Assembly (NCBI GenBank): GCA_001931905.2
Contig: MSJI02000544.1
Span: 1-51,440 of the forward strand
DNA length: 51,440 bases
Direction: 5' to 3'
Origin: Cladosporium sp. IMV 00045
Lineage: Eukaryota > Ascomycota > Dothideomycetes > Cladosporiales > Cladosporiaceae
The notes under the pieces were generated by a model. It searched no databases and was not told the origin of the DNA. It saw nothing but the letters and a program-made list of their open reading frames with translations. Every line of letters starts with the position of its first letter. The first letter of the stretch is position 1. The translations under genes and the position numbers were made by a program. This document shows, one piece after another, positions 11,301 through 18,941 of this stretch.

Positions 11301-11381
11301 CGTTGTTACTGTCGAGGCTGTTGCGTTTCCTGTTGATATAGCAGTCCGCACCGCCTTTGATTGTGCGTGTGGTGTACTCAT
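5352..11381 (-). CDS. ESP1: separase (peptidase C50)
   Basis: One uninterrupted frame of 2009 codons from the ATG at 11379-11381. An upstream in-frame extension begins with GTG and is not used. The C-terminal protease domain contains YFGHGAGSQY with catalytic H1813 and WLMGCSSG with catalytic C1840, the hallmark of separases. It ends in the conserved YLRYLNGAAPVVYGVPVYLGD region. The N-terminal about 1,500 residues look helical and repeat-like, as expected for the TPR-type superhelix. A basic insert rich in TPKTPKT and SRSRS repeats sits about 60 residues before the end and could be a phosphorylation or localisation region. Separase cuts the cohesin kleisin Scc1 at anaphase and is held by securin. 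The gene is divergent from a mitochondrial protein gene, with 252 bases between them. A length of about 2,000 is normal for filamentous fungi (BimB type). Confidence 0.95.
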   Translation of the reverse strand: MSTPHAQSKAVRTAISTGNATASTVTTLQSLLSSETKAKAASKTGDDSKTTARRPTVTTKSGSRAPSRTNTIEVHKDGSRSLAPRERYTLATEIVNLTLKVLSDALKAQPKQKVATTTAASPGTPRRLSRTTSSSSQRALQPRSGNSTPAPATPQKLGNSLQKPSQRPSAGNDDPTPHVLATGECSRLAFSFLRSANTKQLGVRELPPLQLENGMLALVGKLLSLGLESLATKELRIVKGRLESAGKTRHSSPPEKETLAGLLQVNIDVEKQPTVLPLAITYQSLVLRVIASSSKPATIEACVEFLDPTQPMSPAALINLQGQTSKDNAKAGRLLEALSSSILVLCPSLSSKQDPIAVNRDLSPAPEAVLQLQKIGLQIRKQWWQLVGHQPDVERELLDPVSRCISAFVRRTRTRRSLQQIYATASQGVEDLISGHQSSSSKASFAICRTLSSIAEESGHAEDAEKWSVALTEQSGNLESNNTQRIAGTARRVLGANSKVSSEPFSELVEGLQSKMSGSTSDYEYLLAELARLLAKVPTESGDSYDTQKLSSLAAAFALRFVRSYPGQNLKTAENIIYHALRHSASSDAPISWINEEAIQILLDTGALDSVTREALTSPLEQAWISSTAAITLARAFHLYILRSLKAGPAASSIDIFDNETLGPSERSLLLEYQLNIAHQNAPRSRYHAVLKVMIPRIVQTLRALPLSSKHPIRCATLAIKVFRISEEYPNLLPNAICQHWMDTQLDTGALSEDEGLRNYAGDIDAALKLTKIFQAGHPSIRNLRPILLMWQRLLNDIPDDGALQARVYDCEALRLSLHSMATFFGALGEDTYRLCILTLIKKLDNLEGHARDIVNSSVQAAKQWLSMGFSEKAGSILAQSERHLASDDVTTLSKIQWHVTYAEYLIAVDNLDKSKSHIEEAQKLRSELPPKGVSKDQRAAYERTHAEGWLLQSSYNLARGAPHDALSAAKHGMKIVNSAWSRLEKGQTTDAPQADEGAPEPTQREVAELTTGVSKLRLTPKDSQMDAVRDNVKGAAFWPLVPLLCKALTHLSDMYAHHGLFSEADYYSSKAVETAESVGSSVLLSRMRSHRAVLLSLAGKVEDAELCLTASDSADLSSSPLAAVDRLQAQAAVHAKDGSGEEAAKLLDEAAQLVMGMQTEEVVSSLSRFEDPDDKTKPAAKPTRPAPATKTARSSVRTRKPAGKTAATTTKASSRATKASTEEKTYYLLQKRRAMILLESAILNVKASQDEGEVLLALAPLKAAVSGTLRQRRVQYQQLMTKATAALQMDFVHNILLDSTLSFPALLKTSPAEQPPQPSTPPRKAASTRTNARTAQRKTAPKVSFRDMFHEARACLMTGHSSISKYCSSAEIHSEGGRLLDVSMLCSSIESTGAKATLNSVQAALTLDFPRINALEFERKAAVADALHDKRTTPFEWPALMANEEQIPQLSPSTFQEDFINTIPKPWTAVSLSLDETCTSLYVARYRANQSPFVVRLPFSRHQDEEIGDSAFDYAAGAEELRDIIQASNTSCHNNGDFSAKGAKSSWWKERETLDRRLQELLINIEDIWFGGFKGVFSPRARQTELLARFRASFEAALDRHLPSRQTAKGRAEAFALEGNVLELFINLGSDNEGAIDLDEPISDLLYFVVDMLQFNGERNAYDEIDFDEMTVEVLDALRSYHEAIEVQEDEHQHVVLVLDKRLQAFPWENMPCLEGVSVSRVGSMLSLRDCIGAMRARAEADFRHLVSRKSGAFILNPSSDLATTQSILEPSLSKAAAVDGASWSSIVNRAPTEDEFKSTLETSAMMLYFGHGAGSQYIRPRTIKKLEKCSEVVWLMGCSSGAVTEHGELEPQAVPLAYLNAGRKTAPAETQNQAPQNSKCLAVIATLWDVTDKDIDRFSLTVGEEWGLWAPASEPIKAPAKTPKKRERLAAPSTPQQAPKTPKTPKTRKTPAAAKTPARSRSRSKPRTERGEGSLAGAVARSRDACYLRYLNGAAPVVYGVPVYLGD

Positions 11382-11435
11382 AATGACAGTATCCCTTACT
11401 GGAGCACTGAGTATCACACATCCATGTCGCGCAAT

Positions 11436-11456
11436 GTATGCAAGTATGCAAGTATG
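11436..11456. repeat. 2.6 copies of GTATGCAA upstream of separase
   Basis: GTATGCAA is repeated head to tail at 11436-11443 and 11444-11451, followed by GTATG. It starts 55 bases from the separase ATG, in the 252-base space shared with the divergent gene. It could be a protein-binding site or a chance microsatellite. Confidence 0.4.
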
Positions 11457-11633
11457 TCCAGTAGCCTATCACCACGAAGTCTAAAGTCGTCTCGCCGGAG
11501 GTCAACAAACAAACAGAGCGCAAGCGCCGGCTTCGAACGGTCCGAAAAAGCTTCGGCCAACGAAACCCGCCCTTAGCTCGACCACTCCGCCTTCACGATC
11601 AGCTCCTACGCTCGGAAGAATGTCACTTCCACG

Positions 11634-12269
11634 ATGGCACCTTCAAGAGCCCTTCGACAATCGCTGAACAGCTTCTCACAATGCGCGCGACTACACACAA
11701 CCTCGCGCAGAGGATTCGCGGCCACCGCCCGGTCACAGAATGAAGGCTCATCACATCTCCCGCGAGTCGCAAGCCCCTCATTCTGGCGCTCGCTCGTCCC
11801 CAAGGCCCTAAGAGGCGACGGCGAGGCTGGTCCCAAAAAGCCGAAATCTAAAGAATGGAACCCGGCGACCATCTTCATCGTACTGGGCATTCTGGTGGGA
11901 TCCAACGCGATCAACATCCTGGCTCTGCGCCGGGAAATGCTGAACTTCAGCCGCAAGACGGAGGCCAAGTTGACGGTGCTGCGGGAGGTGCTGCAGCGCG
12001 TCAAGAACGGGGAGGATGTCGATGTCGAGAAGATGCTGGGCACGGGAAACCCGGAGCAGGAAAAGGAATGGGAGAATGTCATGAATGAGATTGAGAATAC
12101 GGATATGCTGGCTGAGGCTAGGAGGAAACGGGAGGCGAAGGAGGCTGCGAGAGAGGGTGCGAGGGCCGCTGCGCAAGAGACGGCTGCTAAGGAACAGTCG
12201 AATGATGGGAAGGGTGGCGCTGAGGGAGGGGAGGGTAAGGACAACAAGAGGCCAAGATTTATGATGTGA
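11634..12269 (+). CDS. mitochondrial inner-membrane protein, DUF5321-like
   Basis: A 211-residue single-exon gene. The first about 35 residues are basic, Ser/Ala-rich and lack acidic residues (MAPSRALRQSL...RRGFAATARS), typical of a mitochondrial presequence. A single transmembrane segment (about 78-98, ATIFIVLGILVGSNAINIL) is preceded by a KKPKSKEWNP stretch. It is followed by a long charged helix likely to form a coiled coil (about 99-175) and an Ala/Gly/Lys-rich tail. This layout matches the fungal DUF5321 family, whose function is unknown. A 15-codon frame starting at 11620 overlaps the start codon out of frame. The gene shares its promoter region with separase. Confidence 0.75.
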   Translation: MAPSRALRQSLNSFSQCARLHTTSRRGFAATARSQNEGSSHLPRVASPSFWRSLVPKALRGDGEAGPKKPKSKEWNPATIFIVLGILVGSNAINILALRREMLNFSRKTEAKLTVLREVLQRVKNGEDVDVEKMLGTGNPEQEKEWENVMNEIENTDMLAEARRKREAKEAAREGARAAAQETAAKEQSNDGKGGAEGGEGKDNKRPRFMM

Positions 12270-13026
12270 GAGGAAGTCGGTTTGGGGTATGATGCTCGTG
12301 TTGGCGAGGGGTTCGCTCTACCGACAAGATGATCTGGCGCGAGTCTTACGAGCGGCAAGGCGATAAAGACCAAATTTCCTCTGCACAGTGAGCCACCGAG
12401 TGAGCTACACTGAAGAAGCAGCTCTAGGATCAAGCATATTTGGCTCGCAAACATTGCATGTGGATGAGGCGACTGGTTGATGCAAATACGGAGCATGTGC
12501 CTTTTTGCTTGTGCATTTGAAGCAGAGCATAATGAACAAACGCCGAAGGAAACCTCTTGTATAATTTGTGTTGTACTATATGATCGAAATTTACGCTCAT
12601 GAAAGAAGTGCTTGCGTCACATGCGTGACTTCGGGCAGTTGGTATTGTTCACTCTATGATTTTCATGTGTGTACCTCCAAAGAATCACATGCCAGCATCC
12701 ATGTAATATTTAGTTCATGTGACAAAAGTGGATTTTGATGCAAGTGATTGCAAGGCATGTGAATTGCTATAACGGGAGCGGGCCAGACCCGAGACACGGG
12801 GCGCGCGCGCGTCGTTCCTTCCCCTTGCGGCGTCAGTGAGACAAAGCTCCAAACTTTCAAAACGCAGCCTCGTCGCTTCATCTGCCTCTGCCTCTCTCTA
12901 CCAAACAGCCTGCCTTTCCTTTCCACAACATCACCTCCATCCTCTCCCTCCCTCTGCATCAAACAACTGCATTGCGCCGCGACACTCTTTCATCCCCAGT
13001 TCCATCCCTAACCACTCACAACAGCC
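12270..13026. other. intergenic, upstream of Tra2-like gene
   Basis: The 757 bases hold the 3' end of the DUF5321-like gene and the promoter of the Tra2-like gene. A GC stretch (GGGGCGCGCGCGCGTCG near 12798-12814) is followed by a pyrimidine-rich leader from about 12860 to 13020, a usual sign of a transcription start zone in fungi. GTCAC-ATGC-GTGAC at about 12615-12628 is a small inverted repeat. I see no further gene. Confidence 0.45.
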
Positions 13027-14248
13027 ATGGCCGATCTCGACTCTTACGACAACGAGCCGCGCACTTATGACGGTACGCACCACCAACACCACACCTTCGG
13101 GCCTCTGCCCCATCGCCGCCGCCCTTACCCTTCTCAAGACCTCGCATACTTCCATGCGAGCTCTGATACATGGACCCGTACCACTGAGGGTGAATTCAAC
13201 ATCATTCCTCACTACGGCCAATGCTGGCACGCGACATCCTCAACAACAAACACCTACTAACATTCACTTAGACTACCCGCGCGGTGGTGAGCGCTCGCGC
13301 TCTCGCTCCCCCGGCGCCGACCGCGACGGCGACACTCGCATCCGCGACGACCCCTACAACGGCCGCAGCGAACGGTAAGTCTCGCCAGTGCGCCTCGAAG
13401 CCTTCACACCCAACTAACGCACTTGCGCAGTGACGTCCCTCCGCCGCGCCAGAACGGCGGCGAGCGCAGCGAGCGTGGCGGCGACCAGGGCGAAGTCAAC
13501 CCTGGCTCCAACCTTTTCGTGACCGGCATCCACCCCCGCCTGACTGAGGAGGAGATCACCGTCCTCTTCGAGAAGCACGGCAGAGTCGAGAAGTGCAACA
13601 TCATGCGCGACCCCCACACCCGCGAGAGCCGTGGCTTTGGCTTCGTCAAGATGGTCGCCTCCGAGGACGCCGACGCGGCCAAGGATGCTCTCCAGGGTGA
13701 AGTCTACGAAGGAAGAACTCTCAGCATCGAGAAGGCCAGGCGTGCTCGCCCCAGGACTCCGACTCCTGGCAAGTACTTCGGCCCTCCCAAGCGCGAGGAC
13801 AGAGGCCCGCGCGGTGGCTTCAGGGACCGCTACGACGTACGTATTTGCAGCTCAACTCAAACGACCTACGAACCTCACTAACCCATCGCAGGACCGTGGA
13901 GACCGTGGCTACAGCAGGCGCTACGACGACCGTGCCCCGCGCGGCGGATACAGAGACCGCTACGACGTAAGTTGACGCTTCATCTCGACATACATCAGCG
14001 CTTTACTGACACCACCTCAGGACCGCGGCTATGGCAGGCGCTACGACGATGGCCCGCGCGTTGACCGCTACCGTGACGACCGCTACGGCGACCGCGGTGA
14101 CCGCGGTGGCGACCGTCGTGGTGGCTACGGCGGCTACGACAGGGCTCCTCGCGGACCCCCAGCTGACAGGAGCGGCTACGGCGCCGAGCCTTCTGGTGGC
14201 GCGCCTCCCGCGCCTCGCGACTACGACGACCGTCGCCGCTACGACTAA
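13027..14248 (+). CDS. Tra2-like RNA-binding splicing regulator
   Basis: Five exons: 13027-13072, 13272-13374, 13431-13836, 13892-13966 and 14021-14248, giving 285 residues. Every junction has GT...AG with CTAAC or CTGAC branch sites where visible, and the frame is kept. The N-terminus has an ERSRSRSPG short RS stretch. One RRM spans about residues 77-150, with RNP2 LFVTGI (78-83) and RNP1 RGFGFVKM (117-124). It is followed by RRARPRTPTPGKY, a linker very like that after the RRM of Transformer-2. The tail is an Arg/Asp/Gly/Tyr-rich repeat (DRYDDRG units). The expected role is nuclear, in splice-site choice or mRNA processing. Exon 4 (75 bases) is an in-frame cassette. First-intron length (199) is greater than the other introns. 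No yeast orthologue name is assigned with confidence. Confidence 0.88.
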
Positions 14249-16134
14249 GCGCCTGTATGCGTTTGGTAGTGTCGCCACGTCCTTCTACTAACAAAACAGG
14301 CTCATTGCGACCTATCTCGCAAAAGGACACGAGAGAACGGCAGGTGCTTTTCAGATTGCGACATTCGCGGCGGACAGACGACGGCTGCGACCATTTCCTC
14401 AGTGTAATACTACAGCTTCCTTCCTCCTGGTGCGACTACAATCATGTTTTAATTACACGCCACAGAGCGTTTTGCGGCAGACGGGCTTGAATTACCCTGG
14501 CGACGGCGTTTTCGCAGGGCACCAGAATGACTATCGGTTTTGCGGCTTTTCGGCACTCAGTAGAAACGATCACTCAGCCTTTCCTTCCATACCATCGCGC
14601 TCGTCTCGACCTCGTACAGCCACCTCACCATGCGATACTTGCTGCTATCTCTAGTTCGGCATCGCATTCTTTTCAACATTTCATGCACGACTCCCCCAGA
14701 CCGCCGACTGGCAGCCTTTCGCTTTTTCACCGCTCGAGCACGCCCCAGCACCACTATACATTCCTCCATCTTGCACTCGCCCTTCCCATTGAATTACCAA
14801 TCTCCACCTCGTGTGGAGCTCGATCAGTCTTCCTTTTCACCCTGACTGCCGCCGACTGTCTTTAGGAAATCGAGATCTTTCGGCATGACCTGCGCCAACA
14901 CCAATTTTTACTGGAAGAGAAGGTTAGGTCCCCCTTGGTCTAGAATTTTGTCTGACTTTTGTGCAGGTCTTCTTACTTGTCGTCTCACTGAAGTGATTCG
15001 TAATCTTGGCTTTCAAAGTCTTTCCTACAGCCGTAGAATACTGTGCTACTGCAGTAGTTGGAGCGCTTGCACGCTTCTTGCATTGCTGTCTAAGCTCAGC
15101 CAAAGACACGACCCGCTGGCCATGTCTGCAGTTATGATACACTGCCAATGCCAATCGAGGTAGGTACTTTGCCATCAGTGGCCTTTCTTTCTTTTCTCTT
15201 GTCCTTTTCTTCGTTTCCTTGGATGGAATGTGTTATCTCGCCGGTCTTGTAAGATGCATGAATATACACAAAATGAAGCTACAACAGTGGTTTTGCGCCG
15301 GGTAATTGCACTCGACTCAGGATGTCCTTGATGACCCATGAAACGCATACATATAGCAAATTAAACCACCGAGCCGTGTCTGCTGATTCATCAATCCACC
15401 GCTTACCGCATCACTGCTTCATGTTCACAACGTCCGGTCTCTGCTGATTGCAAATCACCTGCTTTGGCGATGAATGATTGAAGTGGATGCTGGACCAAAC
15501 AAACTTCACCATTACGTCCGGTGGGCCGACCTCATCATCGATAAAGCCTTTTGTTCCTGCGTGAGCTTCTTCTCGGTGCTTGATGTGCCGATTCAGCCGT
15601 GCAGTTGAAGAGCGGGGGAGTTTGGAGACTTTGCGCGACAACAATCCCGTGCTAACCGTCGTGTAACTGCGTTTCGCCCAACAACGTGGAATACACGTGC
15701 TTCTCGGTCAATCAATAAACCAATAACAAACGCCATGAATGATCTATCTGGCAGTCATAGGTCGTGTTTCTCATCCTGGTTCCCCCGGCCACCAAACTCT
15801 GGGGAACAAGAAGGCCTCCCAGGTACAAACACATCAACCTCTGGATGACCGGAGCTGGCTACGTCCCGAAAGCAAAATACCGGACCTAACCCAATATACT
15901 TCTCCTGATTAGGAAGCTGTACAAAATCAATTCTTCCGGTTTTCGCTCCCCTCCCGCTCTCATCCAGGATGGACGTCACCATCGTCGGCAGTGCTAATTG
16001 TGCTTTGCATGACGGAAGCATTGTGCATGAGTGATCCTGCAACCCCGCCGCGTACCATCATATAAGATGACAACATGTGCTGTTCAATCATGTTGCCTTT
16101 CTCACCAAGCGATCCCTCTCGCCATAGCTGAAAG
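14249..16134. other. 1.9 kb without a supported gene
   Basis: This stretch follows the Tra2-like gene and precedes the carboxylesterase. Frames present (for example 14527-14865 plus, 15755-16042 minus) are short, lack conserved motifs and are not joined by good introns into anything recognisable. Part is likely the 3' UTR of the Tra2-like gene. A non-coding transcript cannot be excluded. Confidence 0.4.
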
Positions 16135-17977
16135 ATGGGTATCGCAATCCTCCCTCTCGCCATCGCGGCCCTCGCATCAACCACATGGGCCCAATCGTCC
16201 ACCAACTCCTCCAGCGGCCCAATCGTTGATCTCGGCTACGCCCAATACAGAGGCAACACCTCCCTGCGCGCCAACTTCAGCACCGACGTCTACTACGGCA
16301 TCCGCTTCGCCCAAGCCCCCATTGGTGAGCTTCGTTGGCAACCCCCGCAGAACATCGAAGCGCACAACGACTACAACCGCGACGAAGTGATCGATGCGCA
16401 AACGCCGAGCCCGTCATGCGTGCAAGGCATGCCGGCCTGGCAGATAGCCGCTAACGAAACGGGTTCTGTGCTCGTGCCGGGCCAGGAAGACTGCTTACTT
16501 CTGGACGTCTACGTGCCCGAGCAGCCGAAATCCGCTTCCCTCCCTGTGCTCGTTAATATCCACGGCGGTGGGTATACGGAGGGCAGCGCGGCGGGGAACG
16601 CGTGGCAGGCTTTGGTCGATGCTTCCGGGGGAGAGTTTATATTCGTGTCTATCCAGTATCGCCTGGGCGCTTATGGGTTTTTGTCGAGCGCGGAGGTCAG
16701 GGAGAATGGGCAGGCTAATGCCGGTTTGCTGGATCAGAGGTCGGCGCTGCAGTGGGTGCAGAGGAATATTCGGGCTTTCGGTGGTGATCCGGCCCAGGTC
16801 ACGATTATTGGTGGGAGTGCTGGTGGTGGCTCTGGTGGGTTGTTTCGATGTTTTGATGATGATGGGGATAACGCTGACGTTCTTGTACAGTTATGGATCA
16901 GATGATCATGTACGGAGGTGTTGCGAGCCCGCCGTTCAGAGGTGTCATCTCTGAATACCCCTGGTGGCAACCGTAAGTTCGAATTGAACTCGCTACGGCA
17001 AAGACATTACTGACCCAACTCACACGGCAGGTTCAAAAATGACACAATCCTCGAAATCCAATACCGCGAGCTCCTAAGCTCATCCGGCTGCAACGACATC
17101 CAATGCCTGCGCAACTTGAACGAAACCGCCCTGAAGACCGCAACTCAGCAAACCTACATCACGGCCTACAAAACTCAACCAAGCATCTACGGCTACGGCG
17201 ACTTCTACTACGGCCCCTCAGTCGACGGCGACGTCATCCGCGACCTCCCCAGCAACGAATGGAAACAAGGGCACTTCACCAAAGTGCCCCTCCTCGTCGA
17301 CCGCAACGGCTACGAAGGCTACGTCTTCAGCAACCAAAGCGAGCTAACGGAGCAAGGCACCACGGCCGATTTGCGGGAATTGTTCCCTTACGCCAAGCAG
17401 TCTTTCTTCGACCGCCTCTACCAACTTTATCCTGTTAGTGAATTCAACAGCACGTTCTGGCAGCGTCAGACCCTCTTTAGCGATTTCATCATCACCTGCC
17501 CCACCTACTATATGGCCAGCGCTATGAGCGATACTGGCGTGCCGACGTACAAACTCATCTTCAATGCTGGCAGTCAGTTGCATGGCGCTACCGGGCCGTT
17601 TATCACGCAGCCTAATGATTCGCCTGGTAAGTTTCCATCCCATCAAGAAATCACCCCTGAGGATTCTTTCGCTCCCCCATCCCCCAGAAACTAACGCTAT
17701 CGCAGCCGTCAACAACGCCACCATCGCCGCCTACATGAAAGACTGGATCATCTCCTTCGTGGTCGCGCAGGACCCCAACGCCAATACCTACTCGAACCTC
17801 ACGGACAAGCCCATGTGGCCGCTTTACAACCCTCGCTTGGGAGTCAATGGTAGTGATGGCGCGCCGGAGTTTGCAGTCATGGATGTGAATTACACGCAGA
17901 TCGGCGCGATTGGCGACTTAGATGTTTCAGCTAGGTGTGATTTCTTTCATGGGAGTTCGTATGATGTTAGGAATTAG
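16135..17977 (+). CDS. secreted type-B carboxylesterase/lipase
   Basis: Four exons: 16135-16834, 16891-16972, 17031-17626 and 17706-17977, giving 549 residues. Introns are 56, 58 and 79 bases with standard borders. A signal peptide is visible (MGIAILPLAIAALASTTWAQ). The alpha/beta-hydrolase motifs of type-B esterases follow: oxyanion loop HGGGY from H143, nucleophile elbow GGSAGG with S228, acid in NGYEG with E356, and LHGATG with H445. The elbow reads G-G-S where many family members have G-E-S. Several N-x-S/T sites fit secretion. It should hydrolyse esters outside the cell; the substrate (lipid, feruloyl or other) cannot be told. The size matches the usual about 550. No functionally linked neighbours are evident. 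Confidence 0.88.
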
Positions 17978-18348
17978 AGGGGCCGGGGGTTTGGGGGAGG
18001 GTTTGCGTTGGAAGTATTGAGGATTTGGAGGTAGAGGATTTGTTAATACGTACAAATGAGAGGTGGAAACATGGTTTGATTCAGAGAAAGGAACGATCAG
18101 TTCGGATGGTGACACGCGTGATGTTGATTGACGTAAATCTTGATAGACTCGAAATATTCACACGAGACAAGATAAAAAGGACCAAATATGTATTGAGATA
18201 TAATTTATCAACCAACCAAGAGATGATGTAGAAAAGCAATCTTCCAACCCAAACGCCATCTCCCTCACAAAAATGCCACAAATGCTAATATCAAATAACC
18301 TAATCCACCACAATCCAAAAAACCCAACCCCAACTCTTACCACCCACC
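17978..18348. other. convergent intergenic region
   Basis: This AT-richer stretch lies between the carboxylesterase stop and the stop of the small membrane protein on the other strand. It must contain both polyadenylation regions. Nothing else is seen. Confidence 0.5.
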
Positions 18349-18941
18349 TCAAGCAGGCGCCCTCTGACTCCAAGCCTCGGAATCAATCGAACTCTTCCTG
18401 CTCATCTTATGCGAAGCATGCGCCACCGCCTTCTTCGCCTTCGGGCTCTTGACGCCGTTGCTCGCGTCGATCATGGCTTTCATGGCGAAGGGCCAGCCGA
18501 CTATCGAAACGATCAGCAAGAGATCCAGGCAAATGGTAGGGGGGAGGAAAAACTCACAGAACATCACCATGACGGGCACGAACATCGACCCTGCCCGCCC
18601 GAGCCGTCGCGCGTAGTACATGGTGCCGGGCAGGTCGTGGGCTTTGAGGTAGCGGGGCGCGCGGCCGATGGGGTGCGCTTCGCGGAAGACGCTGGCGAAG
18701 CGTTGCCAGCCTGTGAGGACTGTGGAGGGCTAGGGTGGTGTTAGTTTTGGGATGGCTTGGTGGTGAGGCAAGGGAGGGGATGGGAACGTACTGCTGCTGC
18801 TGCTGCTGTTGCTGCCATTGGAGGTTTGGGGACTGGGGTGTGTTGGGAGAGGGATTTGCAGGCTTTGCGGGTGCAGGTTGTACACTTTGATTTGAGCTGG
18901 GTTGGTCTTGTTGTTGCTGTTGCTGTTGCTGCTGGAGGCAT
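18349..18941 (-). CDS. small single-pass membrane protein, unknown
   Basis: Three exons on the minus strand are proposed: 18941-18792, 18729-18558 and 18500-18349, giving 157 residues. The first intron has donor GTACGT and acceptor CTAG; the second (57 bases) has GTGAGT, a GCTGAT branch and ATAG. Removing the second intron joins VMVMF to GWPFAMKAMIDA, forming one transmembrane segment. It is preceded by a conserved-looking soluble part (GWQRFASVFREAHPIGRAPRYLKAHDLPG) and followed by a Lys/Ser-rich tail. The N-terminal exon is Ala/Thr-rich because a CAG/GCA repeat is read in the Ala frame. An upstream ATG at 18979 reads the same repeat as polyglutamine but is out of frame with exon 2. The N-terminus is therefore uncertain and might begin later. 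The function is unknown. Confidence 0.6.

Noticed and set aside
11606..12496. 296-codon minus-strand frame over the DUF5321-like gene
   Set aside because: It lies opposite a gene with a clear presequence, membrane segment and coiled coil; its own sequence is Ser/Ala-rich without motif.
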